A stretch of DNA of 53,885 nucleotides from Saccharothrix coeruleofusca (GTDB lineage Bacteria > Actinomycetota > Actinomycetes > Mycobacteriales > Pseudonocardiaceae). The DNA lies in contig NZ_BMRG01000004.1 of assembly GCF_014648515.1 (NCBI RefSeq), positions 180,961 through 234,845 of the forward strand, read 5' to 3'. Positions 41,969 to 49,761 of the stretch are shown here, piece by piece (positions within the stretch are counted from its first letter, which is position 1; the number at the start of each line of letters is the position of its first letter). The notes under the pieces are model-generated. The model worked only from the letters and a program-made list of their open reading frames with translations. It had not been told where the DNA came from and did not search any database. Made by a program: the position numbers and the translations under genes.

Positions 41969-42847
41969 CTTGAGTTTTAACCTGTTCGGCGGGGGCGTGG
42001 AGTGGTCGACTTGGTCTTCTTGCCGCGTGTGGGTTTCTGCTTGTTTGTGCTGGTGACGGTGTGGACGTCGTGGCGTGCCGCGGGCTGATGGTTGGGCAGT
42101 CCTGTGGGGCGTCCCGGGCCGGGGCGAGAGGGTTTCGGGACACAGGCCGGACAGGCCAGTTGTGGACGCAGGTTCCGAAAACCCCGGCGGATCCGTGACG
42201 GGCTCAGCCGCTGGGTCGGCCGGGGTTTCTCCCAGGGACGACGCAGGTCGGTGGCAAGTTCGCGGGCGAGGCGGAGCTGGGTGCAGGTGAGGCCGGTGCG
42301 GGAGTGCCAGAGCCACACGGGTTTCGGAATCGCGCCCGATGGCAGACGCTCGACCTGCAGCCGGATCACGGTGCCTTCCAGGATCGGCAGCTCCTCGTCA
42401 TGGGCGGCCCAGGCGATGCGGTGGGTCAACCGTGGGTGACACCAACCGCCCGCCCGCCGCCTGCGGGATCGACACCGCGCTCAACGCGGTCCGCAACCGC
42501 GCGAGGTCGATCCCGCCGCGAGCGAGCGCGGCATACCCGCTGCCATGCCCTCGCCGATGCTCGCCCACCAGGGACGACTCCGCGATCGAGCGTACCGGCC
42601 CATCGGCACACAACACCGCATCGGCGAGCTCGAACAACGCATCCGCACGCCGGGTCAGGCACCCGTAGAACTCACGCCGGAATCCGGACAACTCCCCGTC
42701 GACACGCCTGCCATCGGCGTGAGGCACACTGATCACCGCAGCCCTCTGGTCGATCTTCCAATTGTCGCAAGAAGGAATGATCGACCAAGGGCTGCACGCA
42801 TGATCAACCAGGGGCAAGCAGACACCACCCGAAGGTTAAAAATCAAG
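41969..42847. mobile_element. decayed IS701-like element with intact terminal inverted repeats
   Basis: The left end CTTGAGTTTTAACCT (41969-41983) and right end AGGTTAAAAATCAAG (42833-42847) are 15-bp inverted repeats with one mismatch. CTAG flanks both sides (41965-41968 and 42848-42851), a four-base target duplication as IS701-type elements make (YTAR). At 879 bp it is much shorter than a full element because the transposase gene has large internal deletions. Confidence 0.85.
41977..42817 (-). pseudogene. IS701-like transposase, internally deleted
   Basis: The N-terminal part is readable from 42817 to about 42430 (FRREFYGCLTRRADALFELA, then ADGPVRSIAESSLVGEHRRG). It jumps at about 42425, in another frame, to the C-terminal part (THRIAWAAHDEELPILEGTVIRLQVERLP, PKPVWLWHSRTG) and, after another deletion, to RLSPSRIRRGFRNLRPQL and PKPSRPGPGRPTGLPN, ending in the left inverted repeat. 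The DDE catalytic middle section is absent. It is inactive but could be mobilised in trans through its intact ends. Confidence 0.85.
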
Positions 42848-42852
42848 CTAGT

Positions 42853-43041
42853 GACGTCGATCCGCGTCGAAGCAAGCGGCATTGCATCATCGCCGGTGCG
42901 TTCGTCGTGGTCGTCAACATCATCGCGTTCATCTTCAGCGATCAGGCTTCGCGGGCCACGGTGCTCGCCGGTGCATTGCTGGGCGGCTTCCTGGTGGACG
43001 CCGTCGTCGATTGGGCGAAGTACCGTCGCACCAAGGGATAG
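42853..43041 (+). pseudogene. truncated small membrane protein at the IS boundary
   Basis: Immediately after the target duplication one frame is open without a start codon and ends at TAG 43039-43041. It encodes a basic segment followed by two hydrophobic helices: CIIAGAFVVVVNIIAFIF, then SDQASRATVLAGALLGGFLV and DWAKYRRTKG. This looks like the C-terminal part of a real small membrane protein that lost its beginning, either by a deletion before the IS arrived or at that event. No function can be given. Confidence 0.5.
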
Positions 43042-43630
43042 GACCCGAGGGTTGCAAGATCAAAGACGCCGGGGTTTGCGACCCGTCCAGTGTGGTGATC
43101 GATCCCAGGGCCGTGCCCGCCGGTTGGACCACGATCTGTCGACCCTGCGGCTGACGAGGCCCACAAGCCCACCGTGGACGGTGTCGGGGTAGCCCATGAC
43201 CTCGTGCCACACGATCGTCTGTGGTTGATCGGCGCTATACGTATGGCGGTTTGGAATTGGAGCTCTACGGAGCTTCGGTCAGGGCCGAAGCTCCGCGCCG
43301 CCCCGCGTGCGCGCTTGGTGGTCGGGGACGACCCCACCACAACCAGCTCGGTCAATGGAATCCCACCCGCAGCCATGCTGACGCTCGATCACCAGCAGAC
43401 GCCAGTCGTCGCATCGGGGACGACCGCTCGGATCACGATCGCACCGTGTGGGTCGGTGGTGGCTCACACCGATGCCGGCGTGAGCCACCACCGACCCGTG
43501 CGGTCCTACGCCGGCCGAATCGCCTTCAACCACAACCACACCCTCGATTTGTCACAACCCGAAGATCACCAGCTCGACAGTCGATAGCATTCACGTGCCC
43601 GTGGCGTTCGCCGAGAGGGAATGCGCACCC
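43042..43630. other. 589-bp non-coding stretch with two strong hairpins
   Basis: I see no credible gene; frames are short and lack GC3 bias. Two stem-loops stand out. GGAGCTTCGG (43269-43278) pairs perfectly with 43285-43294 around a six-base loop. GGGTCGGTGGTGGCTCAC (43450-43467) pairs perfectly over 18 bp with 43480-43497 around a 12-base loop. They may be terminators or remnants of mobile-element ends. The region also carries the promoter of the MFS gene. Confidence 0.6.
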
Positions 43631-44869
43631 ATGTCCGAAGCTCTCTCCCCGGCGAGAGATGACGTGGTCACACCGGGGGCGCGGCGCAGGTTCGTGGCCT
43701 CAACGGTGATCGACGCCGTCGGCAGCGGACTGTGGATGCCCTTCGCGCTGTTGTTCCTCGTGCACGGACGCGGTCTGGGGCTGGTCGAGTCCGGGGCGGC
43801 GCTGACCGTGGGTGGTTTCATCGGGTTGGCCTCGGTGCCGCTGGTCGGCACCGCCGCCGACCGAATCGGGTTCGTTCGCGTGCTCGTAGCGGGCAACGTC
43901 ATCCGGTGCGCCTGCTTCCTGTGCTACCCCTTCGTGTCCAGCGCCTGGCAGGTGATAGTTCTTGCGGCGGTCATCAGCATCGGCGATCGGCTCTTCTGGA
44001 CGGCCAACGCTCCGCTCGTCACCGCGCTGACCAGCGGTCGTGACGCCGAGAAGTTGATGGGAACCCAGACCATCGCCCGGTTCACCGGCGCAGGCATCGG
44101 TGCTGCCGCCGCGGCTGTGCTGCCTGCCATCGCCGGTGCCGCGATGTACAACCTGTTGGCGCTGGCCAACGCCGCCAGTTTCGCCCTCGCCGCCGTGCTG
44201 CTGTTCGGAGTCCCCGTGCCGGGTGCGCCGAGCGCTCCTCCCGATCCGACTGCCAAGCCGGTGAAGGGCAGTTGGCTGCTGTTGCTCCGCAACCGGCCGT
44301 ACGTGGCGTTCTGCGCCACGCACGTGCTCTACGCGCTGGCCAGCGTCAGCAAGTTCGCCGTTCTGCCTCTGGTGGTGTTCGATGTCCTGCGTGGCCCCCA
44401 GTGGCTGCCCGGTGCGGCGGTCGCGGTCAGCACGGTGATCATCGTCACCAGCCAACGACCGATCACCGCGTGGTTCGCCCGCCGCAACCGGAGCACGGGC
44501 ATGGTGACGGCAAGCATCCTGTTCGCCGTCTCGTTCGCCACGCTGGCCACGCTGACCGCGCTACCGATGTCGTTGGCCACGGTAGCGATCCTCGCGTTCA
44601 GCGTGCTGGCATCCGGCGCCGAGGCGATCTTCGCGCCCATCACCACCGCGACCGCCGCTGCCGCGGCGCCGCCGCACATGGGCGGGCGAGCTAGCGGCCT
44701 GTTCCAGCTGTCCTGGGGTGTCGCCCAAGTGGCTGCCCCGGTGTTGCTGACGGGCCTGTTGAGCCAGGGGAACGTGGTTCTGTGGTCGACCCTGGGCATC
44801 CTGGCCGCCCTGACGATCCCGGCCGTTCTGCGGCTGCGCGCATCCCTTCCTCCCGGCACGCTCTCCTGA
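43631..44869 (+). CDS. MFS transporter between two IS remnants
   Basis: A 412-residue membrane protein with about 12 helices (VIDAVGSGLWMPFALLFLVH, VLVAGNVIRCACFLCYPF, WQVIVLAAVISIGDRLFW, WLPGAAVAVSTVIIVTSQ, LATVAILAFSVLASGAEAIF). Motif A is a weak GTAADRIGFVRVLVAG. It resembles small-molecule/multidrug exporters of the actinomycete MFS set; the substrate is unknown. ATG 43631 follows GAGAGGGA; GTG 43595 is an in-frame alternative. It is the only intact gene between two related IS701-like elements in the same orientation, so it may have arrived with them. Its codon use looks typical for the genome, but A/T is slightly higher than in the flanking sugar-transport genes. Confidence 0.85.
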   Translation: MSEALSPARDDVVTPGARRRFVASTVIDAVGSGLWMPFALLFLVHGRGLGLVESGAALTVGGFIGLASVPLVGTAADRIGFVRVLVAGNVIRCACFLCYPFVSSAWQVIVLAAVISIGDRLFWTANAPLVTALTSGRDAEKLMGTQTIARFTGAGIGAAAAAVLPAIAGAAMYNLLALANAASFALAAVLLFGVPVPGAPSAPPDPTAKPVKGSWLLLLRNRPYVAFCATHVLYALASVSKFAVLPLVVFDVLRGPQWLPGAAVAVSTVIIVTSQRPITAWFARRNRSTGMVTASILFAVSFATLATLTALPMSLATVAILAFSVLASGAEAIFAPITTATAAAAAPPHMGGRASGLFQLSWGVAQVAAPVLLTGLLSQGNVVLWSTLGILAALTIPAVLRLRASLPPGTLS

Positions 44870-45064
44870 GGCGTCGCGTCCCCCGCGCACGCGCCCTTCG
44901 AAGAAGGAGGCGATTTCCGAGTGCCGTGAGCTCACGTCCTCAACCGCCTCTGGTAACGGGAGATGCCGCAGGGCATTCCACCCCTTCCCATGCCGGCGCA
45001 GGCACCGCCCAACGCAGCCGCGCGGTGCAAGGAAATCATCCGTCACCGCTCTACCTGCCCCAAG

Positions 45065-46569
45065 CTTGAGTTCTAACCTTTGATGTCCGTTGTTGGGGTC
45101 TTGCCGGGCTCATGGTGTTGTGCCGGAAGCCGGTTTCGTGATCCCGCTGGGCGTCCGGGACCTGGGCGGCAGGGTTTCGGCGCGTTTGCGGGCAAGGCGA
45201 TCATCGGTCGGATCGCACGAAACCCTCGACGGACCCGGGCCGGAGACAACCGGGCGGGTGTGGCCGGTGCGCGTTCCCGGGGACGGCGCCGATCCTCCAC
45301 GAGAGACCGGCCGGACCGGAGCTGGGTGTAGACGGCGATCATCAGCCAGGTCCACCGATCCGCCGCCTGCGGGTCCCGGATGCGGGGTCGGGTCCAGTCC
45401 GGGGTCTGTCCGAAGACCCGGAACGTGTGTTCCGGGTCGAATCGGCGCAGGAACGTCTGCCACAGCCGGTCCACCCGTGCCGCGGTGACCTCTTCCCGGC
45501 CAGTGCTGAAGTGCCACAGCCACAACGGTTTCGGGGTGGCGGTGCCGGGCAGAGGCTGAACGTGCAAACGGATCCAGGTGCCTTCCACGATCGGTAGCAC
45601 GTCCTCGTGCTCTGTCCAGGCGCCGACCCGCGTCAGCTTGGTGTGCAGGCGGTCCCAGGACTGGGCATGCGCTGCGCCGTAGCGGGTGCTGTCAGTGGAG
45701 GTGGACTGTGCCGGGGCCGGCCGGGTTGGTGAACCCGAACCGGGGTCCGTGACGGACGGGGCGCCCGCGCGTGCCGGGCGCTCTGGCCGGAGCGGGAGAA
45801 CGCAAGACTCGATCGGAGCGCAGCCGGACCAGGACCGGGACCGGGAGATCGGCCGGCAGGAACGTCAGCCGGACACCGTCGTAGCCACTGCCGGCGACGG
45901 TCCGGATCTCCGGGTCGCCGGTCTGCCAGTGCCCGGCGACTATCAACCGGTCCACCACGTCGCGCAGCTGAGCCGCAGCCAGGTCGGTGCGGTCATCCTC
46001 CGGGCCGACCCGCACAGCGTCCGGCAACGCGGTCCAGGAGCTGCGACCCGGTTCCAGCGCGGCGACGAAGGAGTAGGGCCAGCCGGGGATCACCTGGGCT
46101 TGGCCGGCCCTTGCCCCGGCCGTAGGTGTGGCGGAACAGTCGCTGTGGGCTGGTGTCGGCGTCCGGGCGCAGCCAGTGGCTGATGTCGATGGCCGGCATG
46201 ACGCGGCCGTCGTCGTCGCGCGGAATCGGTTGGCGGGCAACGATACCGCGGAACCGGTCGGTGTCGATCCGCCCCTGGTTCAGCGCCTGGTACAGGGTGC
46301 CATGGCCGCGCCGGTGCTCTGGCGTCAGCGACAACTCGACCAGCGAGGTGACCGGCCCGTCGGCACAGAGTGCCGCATCGCTCAACTCGAACAACGCATC
46401 CGCTCGTGCGGCGAGACACTGGTGGAACCGTTCACGGAACCGAGAAAGGTCCCCGGTGCGGCGCCCGCGCCGGTGTGATGCACACCGATCATCGAAGCCC
46501 TTGGTGTGATCTCCCATCTTTCGCAAGAAGGATGATCAACCAAGGGCTTCATCCATGATCAACCAGGAC
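45065..46569. mobile_element. second IS701-like element, right end lost
   Basis: The left inverted repeat CTTGAGTTCTAACCT (45065-45079) matches that of the first element at 14 of 15 bases. The internal sequence near the other end is also shared (a GATCAACCAGG-type segment at about 46556-46566, matching 42801-42811), but the terminal repeat expected after it is missing. The element is about 1.5 kb, near the usual full length, and in the same orientation as the first. Confidence 0.75.
45073..46526 (-). pseudogene. IS701-like transposase with frameshifts
   Basis: Starting at 46526, the N-terminus reads RFRERFHQCLAARADALFEL, then ADGPVTSLVELSLTPEHRRG and ISHWLRPDADTSPQRLFRHT. At about 46100 the homologous sequence moves to another frame (AQVIPGWPYSFVAALEPGRS, then GYDGVRLTFLPADLPVPVLV), and at about 45710 it shifts again to AHAQSWDRLHTKLTRVGAW, then LPIVEGTWIRLHVQPLP and RWTWLMIAVYTQLR, ending at 45073 in the inverted repeat. 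All major regions are present, so this is a near full-length but frameshifted, inactive copy. Confidence 0.85.
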
Positions 46570-46833
46570 GCCGTGCCCGTCCTGCAACGCCCGCCCTACA
46601 TCGCCTGGCCACACAGCGGATCCGACTTTGCCGGGACCCTGGGGATTGACCCCACGTGTGGAATTTGTGGTCCGATCAGTCCACCGAGCGACGAGCGCAT
46701 GGATGCTCCGTACCGGCCTCCCGGACGCTTTCGCGTGGTTCTCCAACGGTTCGCAGGCCAAGATGCCACCTTTGAGTGCTGAATCTCGTCAGGAGTTGAC
46801 GGGAGCCGTGATCGTCAAAGGAGGGAACACGCA

Positions 46834-47271
46834 ATGAGCAGGACGGTAAGAGCCGGGCTCGCCACGGTGTTGGTCGGCTTGGCCTTCGCAGGCGCGACCG
46901 GTCTGACGCCCGCCGCGTCAGCGTCACCAACGGCCAACGAAGTCCGCAATACAGGCACGATCGGCATCGGTGCCATCCAGGTGTTCGACGGTCAATACAA
47001 ACATCCCGGTCAGTACGATGACCTGATTCCAGGCGGGCGCTTTTCGGGCTACGCCCACACCGCAGGCCTTTACGTCGGGCCGGGATTCTGCGTAAGACTT
47101 CGCGGTTGGCTTTACGGGACCGAGCAAAATCCCCCGCCTCCGTCAGGCCTGACGGACCCTCAACTCCTTCCAGGTGGAACAAGCGGAGCTCAATGGGAGC
47201 TCAGTGACGCCTACCCTGGTTTCGACGCGAGGGCATTGCCGGCCAGCGATCCTGGCTGTCAAAACCCGTAA
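46834..47271 (+). CDS. small secreted protein of unknown function
   Basis: A 145-residue exported protein. ATG 46834 follows AAAGGAGGG (46818-46826), a strong ribosome-binding site. A signal peptide covers about residues 1-30 (AGLATVLVGLAFAGATGLTP, then ASA). The mature part has two Cys (C86, C142), is rich in Gly, Pro and Tyr (PGGRFSGYAHTAGLYVGPGF), and has no recognised domain. Base composition is lower in G+C than the sugar-utilisation genes, consistent with recent arrival. It is between the second IS701-like element and the IS5-family element; the 264 bases before it contain nothing I recognise beyond its ribosome-binding site. Confidence 0.65.
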   Translation: MSRTVRAGLATVLVGLAFAGATGLTPAASASPTANEVRNTGTIGIGAIQVFDGQYKHPGQYDDLIPGGRFSGYAHTAGLYVGPGFCVRLRGWLYGTEQNPPPPSGLTDPQLLPGGTSGAQWELSDAYPGFDARALPASDPGCQNP

Positions 47272-47431
47272 CCCAGCGCCAACGCCGAACAGTCCTGGAC
47301 ACCTGAGTAGTCACACTGACAGGGCCTGGCGCGTCCAACAGCTCCTTGGCGGCGAGGAGGCTGTCACCGTGGAGAAGGCTGGCCCGCTCGCTGATATCTC
47401 GGCGACCGGGTCGGCCTGAGCCGCTTAGTGA

Positions 47432-48289
47432 TCAGTTCAGAATGAGTTTGCGCAGGCAGATGATCGAGCAGGCCGGACTCAGGATGGCTTGGTGGACGTC
47501 GGCTCGTCGTTCGGTGCGGATGCGGAGTCGTCGGAAGCCTTTGAGCCAGGCGAAGGTGCGTTCGACTGGCCAGCGGACTGTGCCCAGGTCGAAGGCCGGT
47601 GGTCGTCCGCCGTGTGAGCCCAGGGACGCTCGGCGGGCGATCTGGTCCTTGCGTTCGGGGCAGGTGAACCGGACGTGGCGGGTTCGCATGGCCTGTCGGG
47701 TCGAGGTGTGCGAGTAAGCCTTGTCCGCGGTGACCGCCTCGGGTCGGACGCGCGGGTGGCCGGGACCGGTGCGGGCGACGCGGATGCCGTCGAGCAGCGG
47801 CAGCAGTTGCGGGTTGTCCCCGGCCTGGCCGGGTGTGATCAGGATGCGCATCGGCAGGCCGCGTCCGTCGACCGCCAGGTGGATCTTGGTGCTCAGCCCG
47901 CCCTGGGAGCGTCCGAGTCCTTCCCCGTCGACGGCGAGGGCGTCGACCCCAGGGGTGGCATCCCCCTTTTTTCCGGGCCTCGGCGGCGTGCCGGTGGGGC
48001 CCGGACGACGCTGGAGTCGACGCTGGAGTCGACGCTGATGACCCACTCCAGCTCGCCGACCGAGTCGTCCTTGACGATCACGCGGTCCGGGTCCGCAGCC
48101 GTTCGTGCGCGGTCTTGCGCGGCCCGTACCGGTCGGGCAGGTCCCGCCAGGGGCGCCGGTGCGCAGCTTCCACAGGATCGCGTTGATCACCTGACGGTGA
48201 TCCCGCCACCTGCGACCACGCCCCGACACCGGTAACAACGACTCGATCGCCGCCCACGCCCGATCGGTCAGCTCACCACGGCCTACCAC
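47432..48289 (-). pseudogene. IS5-family transposase with frameshifts
   Basis: The frame stays open for 285 codons but only its ends are homologous: LTDRAWAAIESLLPVSGRGR and ILWKLRTGAP at the N-terminus, then LGRSQGGLSTKIHLAVDGRG, PMRILITPGQAGDNPQLLPLL, AVTADKAYSHTSTRQAMRTR and WPVERTFAWLKGFRRLRIR. Between about 47950 and 48180 the homologous residues are in other frames (IVKDDSVGELEWVISVDSSV), a deletion removes the segment before them, and a GTCGACGCTGGA unit is duplicated there. One catalytic Asp region is therefore broken. Inactive, recent enough to be read easily. Confidence 0.8.
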
Positions 48290-48337
48290 CCACCAGAACT
48301 ATCAGACACCCTGATCGCAGACTTACAGGACACTGCC
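47432..48337. mobile_element. decayed IS5-family element, one end visible
   Basis: The right end CAGACTTACAGGACACTGCC (48318-48337), read inward as GGCAGTGTCC, resembles IS5-type terminal repeats and lies just outside the transposase start. No matching inverted repeat is found on the left, near 47400-47431, so that end is lost or diverged. The left boundary given is the transposase stop. Confidence 0.6.
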
Positions 48338-48348
48338 TAGGCGGAGCC

Positions 48349-49749
48349 ATGCGCAAAGCCCTCCCCGCGGCCGTGGCGCTGGCCGCGGGCCTCACCCTGC
48401 CCGGCGCGGCCCACGCGGCACCCGGTGTGACGTTGCTGTCGGACACCCTGCTCGACCGCTCGGGCATCTACTTCGTGTCCTACGACGGGCTGGTCAACAA
48501 CAACGCCTTCCAGCAGGACGCCATTCTCACCCATGCGGGTTACCAGTACGCCGCCTGGTACACGGCGAGCCGGAACGCTGTAATCGCCCGCCGCTCCCTG
48601 GCCGACAGCACCCGGTGGGAGACCGCGACGCTGCCGCACACCCTGAGCGCCAACGACTCCCACAACGTGATCTCGCTGGGCATCTCGCCGCAGGACGGCA
48701 CCCTGCACGTGGCGATGGACACCCACAACACCCGCCTGTACTACGCGAAGTCCGTCGACGGGCTGGCCTCGCGGCCCGCCGCGCACCAGTGGGGATCAGC
48801 GGTGTTCGGCGCGGTGCAGCGCACGCTCGGCGGGGCCGAGCTGGGCGACATGACCTACCCGCAATTCGTCGTCACCCCGGAGGGCGTCCTCCAGTTCAGC
48901 TACCGGACGGGGGGATCGGGTAACGGCGTCAACGAGCTCGCCGAGTACTCCGGCGGATCTTGGCGCAAGCTCGGCGCGTGGAGCTCAGCGACCGGGAACT
49001 ACACCGGCCCCAACGGCGTGGTGTCCACGACGCGCAACATGTACCTGCACGGCCTGACCTACGACCACCGAGGACGGCTGCACGCGGCGTTCACCTGGCG
49101 CGAGGGCAACACGGGCGTGCTGTGCAGCTCCGGCGGCCTGGCCAACCACGACACCGGTTACGTCTACAGCGACGATCGCGGCCGGACCTGGCGCAACGGC
49201 GAGGGGGCGGTGGTGGGCACCACCGGCGGGACCGGGGTCGGCATCGGCTCGCCGGGCCTGGTGGCCGACCCCCTCGACCCGAACCACGGCCTGATGAACC
49301 AGGAGGGGCAGGCGGTCGACTCCACCGGCACGCCGCACGCGGTGATCAGCTACGTGCCCGGCCGGTTCACTCAGTGCGTCACCAGCTACGCCCGGCAGCG
49401 CGCGCAGTACGCGCGCGCGTTCCACCTGGTGCGCGGCTCCGACGGCCGGTGGACCAAGCGCGAGGTGCCCGTGGCCCCCGGCCACACCCAGCGCACGAAG
49501 ATCGTCTTCGACCGGGCCGACAACGCCTACCTGATCATGCCCAGGGGGAGGATCGTGTCGGCGAGCAAGGCCAGCGGGTGGACCGACTGGGCCCTGGTGT
49601 TCGACAACCCGGCCATGAACGCCTTCGGCGAGGTGAACGTGGACACCTCCCGGCTGCCCGCTGAAGGCGTGATCTCCGTGCAGTACCAGCAGATCTCCAG
49701 CGGCACGACGCCCTCGCCTGTCAGAGTGGCCGACCTCCGCCTAGGTTGA
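48349..49749 (+). CDS. secreted BNR_4 beta-propeller enzyme (rhamnosidase or rhamnosyl-glucuronate lyase candidate)
   Basis: A 466-residue exported protein. A signal peptide covers about residues 1-24 (ALPAAVALAAGLTLPGAAHA). The rest matches the BNR_4 seven-bladed propeller group: YFVSYDGLVNNNAFQQDAIL, NDSHNVISLGISPQDGTLHV, DMTYPQFVVTPEGVLQFSYR, GLTYDHRGRLHAAFTWRE, and GYVYSDDRGRTWRNGEG. The conserved His and Arg of the group appear in HNVISLG and in SYRTGGSG. Enzymes with this fold act on the terminal rhamnosyl-alpha-1,4-glucuronic acid unit of gum arabic and arabinogalactan proteins (GH145; PL27/PL42). That fits the nearby rhamnose-type transporter. The ATG is only 11 bp from the IS5-like end, so the native promoter is gone. 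Activity is inferred. Confidence 0.75.
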   Translation: MRKALPAAVALAAGLTLPGAAHAAPGVTLLSDTLLDRSGIYFVSYDGLVNNNAFQQDAILTHAGYQYAAWYTASRNAVIARRSLADSTRWETATLPHTLSANDSHNVISLGISPQDGTLHVAMDTHNTRLYYAKSVDGLASRPAAHQWGSAVFGAVQRTLGGAELGDMTYPQFVVTPEGVLQFSYRTGGSGNGVNELAEYSGGSWRKLGAWSSATGNYTGPNGVVSTTRNMYLHGLTYDHRGRLHAAFTWREGNTGVLCSSGGLANHDTGYVYSDDRGRTWRNGEGAVVGTTGGTGVGIGSPGLVADPLDPNHGLMNQEGQAVDSTGTPHAVISYVPGRFTQCVTSYARQRAQYARAFHLVRGSDGRWTKREVPVAPGHTQRTKIVFDRADNAYLIMPRGRIVSASKASGWTDWALVFDNPAMNAFGEVNVDTSRLPAEGVISVQYQQISSGTTPSPVRVADLRLG

Positions 49750-49761
49750 CAGGAGAACCCG

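Noticed and set aside
44895-44907. CCTTC/GAAGG mini-hairpin after the MFS gene as a terminator
   Set aside because: Five-base stem with a three-base loop is too weak to call in this composition.
41969-46569. Active composite transposon
   Set aside because: Both transposase genes are broken and the outer right inverted repeat is missing, so self-mobility is not supported; only the arrangement is reported.
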